Assembly: GCA_036346205.1 (NCBI GenBank)
Contig: JARFJB010001987.1
Span: 6,154,001 to 6,218,000, forward strand
DNA from: Vesta saturnalis
Taxonomy: Eukaryota > Arthropoda > Insecta > Coleoptera > Lampyridae
Direction of reading: 5' to 3'
Length of the DNA: 64,000 nucleotides
Shown here in pieces: positions 54,037 through 64,000 of the stretch (positions within the stretch are counted from its first letter, which is position 1; every line of letters starts with the position of its first letter). The position numbers were made by a program, and so were the translations under genes. The notes under the pieces were generated by a model. That model saw only the letters and a program-made list of their open reading frames with translations. It searched no databases and was not told the DNA's origin.

Positions 54037-55675
54037 TCATTTAGCACATGGTTCGTCTACCTCACTTACACATGAAGCGTACTTAACTATATGAGGAATA
54101 ACATTTTGTTCGGTAACACCAATGAAAAGGTGAGCCCATGGTCCTTTTGCGTATATACCAACGTCTTCTCCTCCATGCGTTTCTGAACTTAAGGGAACTA
54201 AACTTGGATACACATACTCTGGATCGCCTAGAATAATATTGTGTTAAAAATAAAGCTTTGAATTTAAAACATACTAAAATTGTCCTCTGTAACATTTGGT
54301 CGACCTCCATTTTCCCCAATTTTCTTGCTGGGTCCATTGGCGTAACTTAAAGTAGTATATGGTAGATCATCTTTACCTTCACCTCCGATACTTAAAATGT
54401 TTGTACCTCTTAGAGGGTAACCATTTACAGTCATAGTATGAGCATGATCGGCAGTAACAATAATAAGAGTAGATGATTCGTCTGTCTTATCAACAGCTGC
54501 TTGGATGGCCTTATGAAATTCGATGGTTTCATCTAACGCTTTCTGTGCTTTTGTAGAATGATGTGCATGGTCTATACGTCCACCTTCCACAAACAAGAAA
54601 TATCCATTATCACCTTGTGATAACAAATCAATCGCTTTAAGAGTCATTTCTTCTAAAGACGGAGCTTCTGAAGCGTTTCTGTCTACATTGTAATCCATAT
54701 GATCTTTAGTAAAAAGTCCCAAAACGTAATCTGTATTATTTGGAATTGCCTTTAGTTCTGTCACATTATACACATATTTATAACGAGTTCCATTTTTCAG
54801 CATTTTCCACTCCTCTATTAAATCTCTATTGTCACTTCGCCATCCTTTATGACCATATTCATCCGTGTAATTTTTCGGAATAAAGCTGCCTTTGCCTCCT
54901 CCAAAGATAACGTTAAAATTTTTACCAGTTGGACCATAAATTAATTGCTGCGCTATATCAATGCATTTTTTGGGATCTTCTTTATCGTCTTTAACATCAC
55001 TATCTGATTCCCAGTCCCTATTTGCACTATGGGCGTATGCACCTATAAAACGAATTTTAAATTAAATCCAATAGTAATGATTATTGTTACCAGCTGGAGA
55101 TGCGTGAGTTATTCGTGTTGTCGTAACAATTCCTGTACGTTTTCCTTTTTGTTGTGATAAATGGGCAATTGAGTAAACGTGATTTGTTCTGTTATTCATC
55201 GCTGCACAATCCTTATATTTGACAGCAGCGGTTACGCCTAAGGTGCCGTCATTAGCTTTTACACCACATAAGTAAGCAGTGGCAGAACAAGCAGAATCTG
55301 CAACTGTAGAATCTACACAGTAGGTTTTTGATAGTCCAATGTTCGGAAATTTTTCAAACGAAAGTTGTGTTTCTTCACCAGACTTATTATTTCTTTGTCC
55401 TAAAAGTGTTCTTGCGGCTGCTATAGTGGAATGAGACATTCCGTCACCAAGAAAGAAAATTACATTTCTGGCAAGATCTGAAAATATAACTTATACTTCT
55501 AGTATCAATTATCTAATATTTTTACTAGTATTTTGTGATCTTTTTAGTCGTTCATGTAATGTCGCGTTAGCTTGACGTCTCCAAAATGCAGCAGTTGCTT
55601 CTTCTTCACTTGGTTTAATTTGGGAAACAGAAACTCGGTCTTTGTGAAGATAATCGTGGTAATGTTCCGGACTGT
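54037..55675 (-). CDS. Alkaline phosphatase, 5' exon(s) missing
   Basis: Four exons on the minus strand with GT/AG introns: 55675-55526, 55477-55091, 55042-54275, 54227-54037 (stop 54037-54039). The protein hydrolyses phosphate monoesters, usually outside the cell or on the apical membrane. Visible sites: FLGDGMSH (metal Asp), VADSACSATAYLC (nucleophile Ser), ITHASPAG (metal Thr/His region), VEGGRIDHAHH, TADHAHT and SETHGGEDVGIYA (zinc ligands). The N-terminal exon starts in phase 1 (DSPEHYHDYLHKD), so an upstream exon with signal peptide and start codon is expected beyond 55676 but was not found. The C-terminus stops at VSEVDEPCAK without the hydrophobic tail of GPI-anchored insect forms, so the product may be soluble. 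No frame breaks. Confidence 0.9.
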
Positions 55676-56645
55676 CTGCGAAGTATAACTACATTTTTAC
55701 ATCTATAATGAGCAGATACCTCGATTCGTCATTAAGATACACAAGATAAACTTTAATTATAGAAGCTAATAAAATCTCGATGTACGTCACAAATCTAATA
55801 ATGGTCTAACCCCAGTAAAGAAAATGTCCAGTGTGGAACAATGCACGACCTTCCAATTTACAAAGTAAAAATTAAAGGAAACGAAAAAAAATATTTTTAG
55901 GATAATTATACAACCTCTGTTATAATACGTTCACAATAAAAATAGGCAACATTGGCAAGCAACATAATCAATGTCAGGTAAACGTTTAAACCTTAATGTC
56001 AGATAGAGGTTAATAGACATCTAGATACTAACTTAAAAAAAATTCCAAAGCCACCCGCTTCTATAAAAATCGATCCATAATACATCTTAAGTATTTTTAA
56101 TTTTATTTAATTAATTTTTAGATCTATTTGGCTTTTTATTAAGAAAATTGTCGAAATTTTCTCAAACGTCGTAAAATGAGCTGAGTTAATTTAGTGATAG
56201 TGCAAAAAATCCGATTACATAACCTTCCATACCCACATATGTATATGTAAATTGGAAGGTAATAAATGGAAAGCACTGAGAGAGGTTGTAATAGTATGAA
56301 AGTGAAAGATGTCGAGTTATGATAATTATTATGTAAAGCGATAATTATTAGAGTTAGAGTAAGATGTTATCAAGTTGGTTATAGAGCCCGAATACTCAGT
56401 TAGAGAACATAAACGCATTGCTAAGTATCAAAAAGTACCAGATGCTGTAAAGAGCCGAAAGTCTGCAGAAAACTTTTATAATCAATTATTCGCTAATTAA
56501 CTAATTTTTCCAAAGTTGCAGTATTCCAAATAAGCAGTTTTACTCCCTCCGACGCCGATACAAAAAGGTTGACACTTTTTTGTCATAATCCCCTCCAGTC
56601 CTACTACTTAAACATTAACCAATCTCTAACCTAACGAAAGAAGCC
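55676..56645. other. Probable first-intron or upstream region of the alkaline phosphatase gene
   Basis: No recognised coding exon, RNA gene or repeat. It should contain, or lead to, the missing 5' exon on the minus strand. Confidence 0.4.
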
Positions 56646-56649
56646 GTAC

Positions 56650-57075
56650 ATGCCTTCAGCGGATTACTATATAACTACAAGAGGCTCTACTGGATGCAGA
56701 TCGAGAAAGTTGGACATGTAGTAACATAATCCACTTGGAATTCGGGAGGGAATTGCTTCGAACCCCGTTACCGTCTACCTTGAGTAAGGTTTTATTAAAG
56801 GGTTTTCCTCATACACATATAGCGGCATGATCTCTGCATATACGCGCATCACTATTTAGGCGAATGTTGTGGTAGTAACTTCCCCTCAGACATTAACTCC
56901 GTTTTTTTACGACCCGAACCTGAATGCATCCATTCTTAGTTCCATCATGCATACATACTTAATGTACGCATGTGTGTTGGGAAATCATCACTGTGGCTGA
57001 AGGAATTTGGAAAGCTGAAGCAGCCCGCTCTCCCTTTAAGGAGGAAGTGAGACACGTTGCCTTTTTCTACTGAGG
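56650..57075 (+). repeat. SINE-like dispersed repeat, copy 2
   Basis: Matches the reverse complement of 4310-4690. Shared stretches include GTTACCGTCTACCTTG (56768, B-box side), the TTTTCCTC..ACACAT segment (about 56802) and GGAAAGCTGAAGCAGCCCG (57010). Divergence suggests both copies are old. Confidence 0.5.
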
Positions 57076-58229
57076 GCGGAACCTTTCTTGAATTCTCCTG
57101 TATATCCTGAGCGGACGTCGCTCAACTTTCGTTTTACCTGCACGTAGGTTTTTACAAATACCCGTGGAGAACGTAACGACGGGAGCTTAATTTCCCGAGT
57201 TATTATTTGCATATACCATCGGATCGAAGGGTTGTTTGCCTAAATTCCGCCTGACCCATCGTGTAGCGCCACGGAACTAGTTCACCAGGTCTACTAGCTG
57301 CCTACAAATTTACACACAAAACACACCTACACACCACCCCAGCTATCTTACTAGGTACAGAGCGTTGTCGAAAGGAAAGCGATTAATTAGACCAGGGCAT
57401 ACATAATTATTGCATGTCCTATTTCCCATGAAGTTCCAGCCCGTGGAAGTTACGTAAATAAAAGTGAGTTTTAACATTATTTCACTTAGCGTAATTGCGT
57501 TTATTTTCCGATATCTTGAATTCGAGTCCTTCCGGTATCGCACTATGTTATAAAGACCAGATCAAAGAAATATTTCAGCGTGAATCATTCACTAATACCA
57601 CACTACATAAAACGTTTAGTTTATTCAGCCTGCCTGTATAAAAAATAGATATTCTAGTATACTAATCGTTCCTAAAGGTTTACAAACTTTATACATCCGT
57701 CACGAGATAGAAAATTCACCCAGTAATATTTCTTTCTTTTACTACCACCACCACATTCTAGATACCACTAAGACGGTTCCAAAAACGACGCTTATCCCCT
57801 GTAAACTGCTAAAACGCAAACAGACATTCCTTTTTATAGGCCGAGACCGTCAACTCTTATCTCTCTTTTATCTGATTCTCCTTTGTTCACTTTAACGTAT
57901 TTTGAGTTGGTTTATCCTTGTCTGAATGTCCTATAACGTTAACATTATTTTTCAGCCAATTTCGAGTGCGTTGGAAGCCGGAGCACTCGTACTAACGAGC
58001 ATACATTTATTTTTTGGTTTAATAGAGTAACCGTATTGTTTGAATTTTATAGTAATTGTTTCTATTTTGTTACCATCTTAGTCTAGAGTAAATGTAAATA
58101 TTTAGAGTTGTTAAGTTGTAAGTCAATATGTGTATAAAATCCCGTTTTGTTTATTCGTCAGTGTGAAATACAGCCCTATCTAAAACAACTTACACCCAAC
58201 CTTCTACTTCGAGCTATAGCCGCGGTAAA
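57076..58229. other. Non-coding sequence with a possible LTR remnant
   Basis: No gene recognised. The part around 57955-58200 has LTR-like features (TATAAAATCCC at 58134 followed by TTCGTCAGTGTGAAATACAG), but no partner copy or border was found. Confidence 0.3.
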
Positions 58230-58390
58230 GCTTTATTGTTTTTAAAATGCACTTCCTTCTTTTTAGTAATTGTGATGCTGAACACGCCAAGTATAGGCTA
58301 ACGTACTAAAGCACCCAAGATCACTTAGGAGGATTAATAGGGGGATACTGAATTTTCAAGAGATGCCTATGAATGGTGCAATGGGCGTAA
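58230..58390. repeat. Diverged dispersed repeat, copy 1
   Basis: Resembles 63425-63540: shared ATTGTGA, AAGCACTT/AAGCACCC, TTAGGAGGAT and ATGCCTATGAATGGT versus ATGTCTATGAACGGT. Nature unknown. Confidence 0.4.
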
Positions 58391-58639
58391 TACACTTGAA
58401 TATTACTTTTTTTGGTTCAACCCGGTAAAATGAATAAGATTTGAGTTGTTTTAAACTTTTTTATAATTTCAACATGAATAAAATTTAATATTGTTATTGT
58501 GGAACTGAAAATGGTTATTTTGTATTACGTTTTATTAAAACTGAATATTTTATAAAGATATCATTTACTAGTTAAATTTTATTTCGCTTGCTATTTAATT
58601 TCAATTTGCGTAAATGAATTTTAAGCGTTACGTTTACGT

Positions 58640-58925
58640 AAAAGCCAAATCTTCCCAATCAGAACGATGTAATTCTGTCCATGCCTTGGCGTTGCCTTTT
58701 AATAAGTTCATTGCTACTCTTATTTTTCCTCCTACGCTCGTTTCCGCTTGGTTTGAGTAGTTTTCTGGGTACCTCCATAAAATTCATTGGGTGGATGGTC
58801 CTTACATTTCCACCTAACTTTTTTGGTCGTTGTGGTGCCCAGTGTTCTGATGATCTGTATACTGCTGTGATCCTCTCTTTTCCTACAGTTTGCTCTTTTT
58901 CATACAATTTTTCTTCCAAAGTGCT
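58640..58925 (-). pseudogene. Retrotransposon gag fragment
   Basis: On the minus strand, one frame (about 58740-58643) reads VGGKIRVAMNLLKGNAKAWT, then ELHRSDWEDLAFT and a stop, a pattern typical of LTR-retrotransposon gag. Upstream, another frame is open to 58919 (MEEKLYEKEQTVGKERI). The two are joined by a frameshift near 58745. No zinc knuckle, pol or LTR is attached. Confidence 0.4.
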
Positions 58926-59714
58926 ATCACTGCATTCTACATTTTTAGTAATCTTGTAACGAATCTTTTACGTTCTTCGTTCATTTAGCTGTAAATAAAA
59001 AAAAGTTTTTGATTATAAGTATGTGGTAGGCAACTTAATTTGCATTGGTGTAACTTAAGTTGCATATTTTCTTAAGGGTTTATACTTCAATATCGTGGAA
59101 TTATTTTCTGCACATATTTCGCGCGCATCGCTACATCACCTGATACCGCAAGCGTCCTTTTTAGCATTACTTGATGTACGTTGTTTTAAGCAAGAAGCCA
59201 TTTTGGGTTTCCACCTAATTTTTACCATTGATTTAATGGTAAGACACCTATAACTCGTATTATATTAAAATCTGAAACATTTGCTTTTTGCAGGCACTTC
59301 TACCTACTACTTATACCTATACTTTTCCCACTTTTGGGTACTTTTATTTTATTATTACATTTTGCATTTAATTCAGATCTAAATATAGATCACACCTTTT
59401 TATTTGAACCTTCAAGAGAATGCAATAAATTCTGGATTATTCAAATTTCTATGAATATAAATTTGTAAGAAGTAAATTCAACTTTGGTATGGTTTACAAC
59501 GCAAAATATTGAAAATACGACATATTGCGCAACATTGGTATGAAGATTACATCATCCATGGTTTACATTTCCGCATTGCTTATGGTAACAGAGGTTCTCA
59601 AGAAGTTGTACAAAAATGTTATAACAGGTATTGATACCCCAATGACTTATTAGTATAAGGCTAGTAACACTAGTTTTAAGATTTATTTTATATAATCCCA
59701 AATTTACATGCTTA
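58926..59714. other. Gene-free AT-rich sequence
   Basis: No ORF or repeat recognised. Confidence 0.5.
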
Positions 59715-59885
59715 ATAAACATATGAAAATGTAAACTTTCACCATTAACACTCATAATAAAATACTTATCTTTTTTGGGATTTTTTAATGGTGTACTTTA
59801 AATTATACAATCTAAACGTCTCGATAACACTTACAGTTATCTTCGTCAGTAGTAATGTTTGTTAAAAATTGTTAAAGATTATTGT
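59715..59885 (-). mobile_element. Penelope terminal-repeat fragment
   Basis: Begins with GAAAATGTAAACTTTCACCA (59724) and continues through the CGATAACACTTACAGTTATC block to about 59880, then ends abruptly. It is a short 5'-truncated copy of the same Penelope family, minus orientation. Confidence 0.8.
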
Positions 59886-59908
59886 CAAATTTTCAAATTT
59901 GACAATTG
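59883..59908. repeat. Perfect 12-bp palindrome
   Basis: ATTGTCAAATTT and AAATTTGACAAT separated by 2 bases, immediately after the Penelope fragment. Confidence 0.6.
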
Positions 59909-60261
59909 TTTACTATAGCGTGACCATACAATGTCACTTTTTGATTATTACTTCATGCAACTCTTTTTAAAATTGCACATCATTATTATGACAGCGTCAT
60001 TCCCTTCTCCTACAACGCATTTATGCACTTGCAAATGCTGCGTATTTTAAATATTTTCTAATTGAATATATAGATGACTTAATGAAATAAACTCAAGCTT
60101 TTTATCTTAATATTAATTACACTTAAATACAGATAACCAATAACCATTTCTTTATTCAGAAAAATCATATATAAGTAACTAATCTCAAATAATTTAGCGC
60201 GAACTTTTGATTTTCTTAAAGCTCCCGTTACAATGGTTATATTAATTTTTTTTATATCATA

Positions 60262-60455
60262 AGTGAGAGGAAACCAGGAACTAGGAAGATCATTCCCGAG
60301 TATAGAAAATGCATAGAAGAATGTGGATAGTGCCCGTTTCGTACAAGTTGAGATTTGTGGCATATTTATGATGTGAATTATCAAACCAAGTATTTTTAGC
60401 AAAGGTGGCAAGAGGTGGTATTAAATAATGTAATTCAGCACCACAATAGCCATAG
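60262..60455. repeat. Diverged dispersed repeat, copy 1 of a second pair
   Basis: Matches 63556-63750: AAGTGAGAGGAAACC/AAGTGAGAGGAAAACC, GGAACTAGGAA, TAGAAGAATGTGGAT, GATGTGAATTA/GATGTGGATTA and AATTCAGCA. Possibly the same element family as 58230-58390, since both parts are adjacent at 63425-63750. Confidence 0.55.
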
Positions 60456-61070
60456 TGTATGTGAGAAGCTAAGGACCGGTTATTCATAATCCTCTCGGTT
60501 TTCCTTGAATACCATCAACAATATTGACCGCGTTCCTTCTTTAAAATGCTTTTTCTCCTTTGTGTTTCGAGTTACGGTCTTGAGGTATTGTGACTTTTTC
60601 TAGATTTGTATGCACTTTGCGAATATAAACAAATATATTAAGCAAATTAAGCCGTTTTAGAGCTTTTGTAGTATTTGTATAACTACCGTAACCGCCATTT
60701 TGACCGTTCACATATTCAGTTTCGAGGTTGTACAACAAAATTAATTACAACGTTAAGATGAAACAATGTATTTTACTATTATTGTGGTAATTTTTAGGAG
60801 CTTACTGCAAGTCAGAACTTGTTCAGTAGCGTCCAAAAATTATGAATAATCTTCGCTGTTTTTACCTACGCGTCCGAGTTATGAAAAATGCAAGTTATGA
60901 CTTGTTTCTATAGAGATCTATATATCAAATACTTCGAGATTTCAAATTAGATGCAAGTGAACGTAATTGTGAGATACTCCTGTATTTACTACAGGGTTAA
61001 TTCCGTAGTAAAAGAAATGTGGTCGTCTCGCGGTGTTACACAACAATAGGCTTTAGATAATCTTGCGGAG
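60456..61070. other. Region left of the piggyBac pseudogene
   Basis: No gene recognised. A clear left terminal repeat for the piggyBac element was not found; a TTAA at about 61000 is a weak candidate. Confidence 0.4.
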
Positions 61071-62602
61071 TTGGGAAACTTATCTGAATGCGAATCCGAA
61101 AAAGCAAATAACTACACCGAAGATGGTGAAAGTGATGAAGCTGCTGCTGTTTATGACAAAAGTAGTGAACAAAGTAAAGAATCTGATGTCAGCGTAAATA
61201 ATGTCACTTCTGATCCTTGTGCATCTAATGAAATTAGTGATGACGTTGAACACCATCCAAAACGCAAAAATTACATGCATTCACCTGTGGGGAGTAAACG
61301 ATCATCCAAATCTAATGATGTATGGGAAGTTGTGGAATCAAGTGGACCTTATGCCGTATAGTTCAAAGAAATGTTTTGCGAAATACTCCTGGACCAACTC
61401 CTTATGCAAAAAGAAATGTGTTTGCTAACTCTGTGCTAAGTGCATTTCGATTTCGATAGGAGATGATACATACTGGTCATTGTCTCTTCAAGAACTTGAC
61501 GCTTTTCTTGCAATATTGCTAGCTTGTGGTGCTTATGGGGCAAGAACATTACAGCTTGACAGTTTATGGTCTGTTACTTGGGGACTGGAATTTGTTCATG
61601 TGACTATGTCACGCAATCGATTTCATGAAATCATGAGATTTGATATTCGATCAACACGAAAAGAACGTCTAGTTAGTGATAAGTTTGCTTTGGCGTCCGA
61701 AATATGGGATAAATTTATTAGTAACTGTAAAGCTTGCCATGTTCCAGGACCAAACATTACAGTAGACGAACAACTGCTTCCTACTAAAGCTAGATGCAGA
61801 TTTACACAATATATGGCGCATAAGCCTGTTAAATTTGGTGTAAAATTTTGGCTAGCTGTTGATACAAATTCTAAATATCTCCTGAATGGTTTTCCTTATT
61901 TAGGAAAAGATAATATGCGTCCTAACAACCAACCCCTCCCAAAATATGTTGTTTTAAAATTAATAGAACCTTTCCTAATTATGGGTAGAAATGTTACTAC
62001 CGCCAACTTTTTTACCAGTCAAAAGTTAGCAAAAATCCTGGCAAGAAAGGTAACAACAATAGTAGGGACAATGAACCGAGCAAGAAGGGAATTACCAATG
62101 TGTATCAAGAGTAAAAGGGCAGAGTTATATTCTACCACAGTAATGAAAAATGATAAAAGCACCTTGTCAATTTATAAGGGTAAGGTTAATAAAAATGGTA
62201 AGTACGCTACATCCAACTGTGGCTATAGATGATAGCAAAAATAAGAAACCTGAAACAGTGTTGTATTACAATGAAACAAAGTTTGGGGTAGATATTTTGG
62301 ATCAAATGGTTAGAAAATGTTCTACGAAAGCTGGATAGTTCATAAGGAAGTCGTAGACAGTAAAATAAAAAGAAGAAACTTTATTTTCACTCCAGCTGAG
62401 GAACTAAAAAGAGTATTTCGATTCGAAACAAGATTCTAGTGCAAGTACATCTGATACAACGAAACCTCAAAAACGTCATCAGTGCCAAATTAAAAAATTT
62501 GACAAGATAAAATTGCTGATGTTTGTTCAATGTGTAACAAATACGTTTGTGGAAAATGTTAAAGTGTAACAAAGACCGTTATTTGTTTGAAATGTAGAGA
62601 GT
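61071..62602 (+). pseudogene. piggyBac transposase pseudogene
   Basis: The acidic N-terminal part (61071-61361) is followed by a frameshift and then the main open stretch 61480-62232. Signature segments: NITVDEQLLPTKARCRFTQY (first catalytic Asp, about 61757), KPVKFGVKFWLAVDTNSKY and GRNVTTANFFTSQKLA (about 61986). The Asp that normally precedes NFFTS in this position is Ala, so a catalytic residue is lost. The third site remains as FGVDILDQM (about 62284). The cysteine-rich end (IADVCSMCNKYVCGKC, about 62514) follows after further breaks and contains a stop. Cut-and-paste at TTAA is the family function; this copy cannot act. Confidence 0.8.
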
Positions 62603-62759
62603 AATGCAACATGTAAAACTGTAACAAATTCTAAATGTATTAGAATCAATTTGATTTTTATTTAATTAAAGCGAATATTTACCTGAAATGTGTTTTTATA
62701 TTTCTTTCTCAATTAGGTCTAAAATATATAAATAATACATCTCAAAATTACCTTTCTTA

Positions 62760-62828
62760 TCCAGAGGTCAAAACGACCGGCCACGGCAGTTTTAGGTATT
62801 TACAATAGCCGGCAGTACTAGTGTTAAG
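62760..62828. repeat. Probable right end of the piggyBac element
   Basis: GGCAGTACTAGTG followed by TTAA (62825-62828); read inverted this gives TTAACACTAGTACTGCC, a piggyBac-like terminus, with GGTCGTTTTGACC-like sequence inside. Confidence 0.5.
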
Positions 62829-63424
62829 GAGCCCTATCCCAGAGGTGAGACTTACCTTCTAGAAGAGGTCGATTTGGGCCTTATATAGCCTATGTTACTA
62901 GCAGCTGCTTTTTAGCTGACATAATATGGTCAACCCCTAATAAATTTAAAGATACAGTTATTCCCAACAAAGTAACAAAGTCTGAATTCTTAAGATCTGA
63001 GCCATTCATACTTACAACAGGAATTGTCAACCTATATTGACGGACATAAGAGACTTATGATATCAGGAAATTAAGTAGGTTATTACTTCCTCATTCAGGA
63101 GTACGTTGAACGCATGTGTTGATTGAAATAGCATCTTAGCTTTAATATCTTGATTTGAGATAGAAGGTAAATTACTATTATGAAATTTCTTCTGACGACG
63201 CTTATCTACCTTAAGCACTACACGGCGTTCGCGCAAAATATAATACTTGTCTGCTTAAAAATTTAATTTAATTATTTGTGTATTAAGTAGAATGTCTACA
63301 CTAGACATGCATGCATCAATATTTACTTAATCATTAAAATTTAAACGAAAACTGGGTAAAAAAAAGAAGTGTGGAAGATGCTGGGAGTGTTAATAACGTC
63401 TCGTGGCAAATCACAAAACAGCAT
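62829..63424. other. Gene-free sequence
   Basis: No ORF, RNA gene or repeat recognised. Confidence 0.5.
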
Positions 63425-63750
63425 AAACCATCACCAACTTTTTTATCATTGTGACACTGAGTAGGCTAAGTTTAAGCACTTGGAAGCATTTAGGAGGATG
63501 CATGAAAACATGGACTACCAATGGATGTCTATGAACGGTTCCCTTAAATTTTTTCATGTAAGTGAGAGGAAAACCGGAACTAGGAACATCGTTTCAGAAT
63601 TTAGAAGCCATGTAGAAGAATGTGGATTGCGTTGATTTGGTACAGGTTATTTATATTGCCTGATCATGATGTGGATTAGTGCATCGAGTGTCTTTAAGTA
63701 TAGTGTCTCAAAGAAATGAATTCAGCAGCATAATTGCCATTGTTATAAAT
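63425..63750. repeat. Diverged dispersed repeat, copy 2
   Basis: Its first half resembles 58230-58390 and its second half resembles 60262-60455, so these may be two parts of one element about 330 bp long. No coding content. Confidence 0.45.
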
Positions 63751-64000
63751 AAAGATGTGATGGTCGTAAATTTTAAATAATATAATAAAGAAATAAGTGT
63801 AAAAATGTACTCATAAACAAATCGTTAAACTAACTAGAGATACAAACCATTCACCAAAAATAATGCCTTTGACTCAGTCGGAAGATTAAAATGGGCCGAT
63901 TCAATCTTTTGATTTGCTTAATTACCACAAATTCTGCTAGATTACTTCCACTGAACATCAATATAATAACTGCCATGTAACACTAATAAAAAAGATCTCG

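Overview
The window is AT-rich animal DNA, almost certainly from an insect and possibly a beetle. This is inferred from the mix of BEL/Pao, Ty3/Gypsy, Penelope-like, Ginger, piggyBac, mariner and related DDE elements, and from an insect-type secreted alkaline phosphatase. It is mostly repeats. The one clearly functional-looking host gene is the alkaline phosphatase on the minus strand at 54037-55675; its 5' exon(s) were not found.

Layout. 1-8620 is a chain of cut-and-paste DNA transposons separated by four (TA)n arrays: a Tc1/mariner-related element with long inverted repeats (1-2430), a decayed region with related ends (2812-4300), a tRNA-derived SINE-like repeat (4310-4690), a second DDE transposon bounded by TA (4789-6143), and a Ginger-type transposon with a KRBA2-like integrase gene (6188-8546). 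8618-10204 has no recognisable gene. 10205-19705 holds two broken Penelope-like elements lying tail to tail, the first split by a 2.4-kb solo LTR, followed by a Penelope end fragment abutting an 810-bp 12-mer minisatellite.

The main discovery candidate occupies about 20697-53490. It is an old virus-like mobile element with terminal inverted repeats of about 2.6 kb. Its own sequence is only about 10 kb; the rest is later insertions. Each terminal repeat carries a copy of a gene for a parvovirus-VP1-type phospholipase A2 domain protein. Between the repeats (45797-50165) lie minus-strand relics of an adenain-like cysteine protease, a penton/minor-capsid-like protein, a candidate major capsid protein, an A32/FtsK-type packaging ATPase and a conserved unknown protein. 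This resembles the Polinton/adintovirus morphogenesis module, but no protein-primed DNA polymerase or integrase is visible. All genes are broken.

The left terminal repeat was invaded by a TTAA-flanked DNA transposon (22513-38344) and by a BEL/Pao retrotransposon (38496-45180, target duplication CCTGG). The TTAA transposon was itself hit by a Penelope-like element (22731-26162, 14-bp target duplication) and by a Gypsy retrotransposon with unusually long 2.4-kb LTRs (27149-36886, target duplication ACAG). The right terminal repeat keeps the uninterrupted version of these sites and carries a small MITE. So the order is virus-like element, then TTAA transposon and BEL, then Penelope and Gypsy.

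Right of this nest are a mariner relic, the alkaline phosphatase gene, a second copy of the SINE-like repeat, a retrotransposon gag scrap, a Penelope end fragment, a piggyBac pseudogene lacking one catalytic aspartate (61071-62602), and a few diverged dispersed repeats.

Caution: many differences between recent LTR pairs and many frame breaks are single-base changes in homopolymer runs, so part of the apparent decay may be assembly error. All family assignments are by eye; no database search was run.
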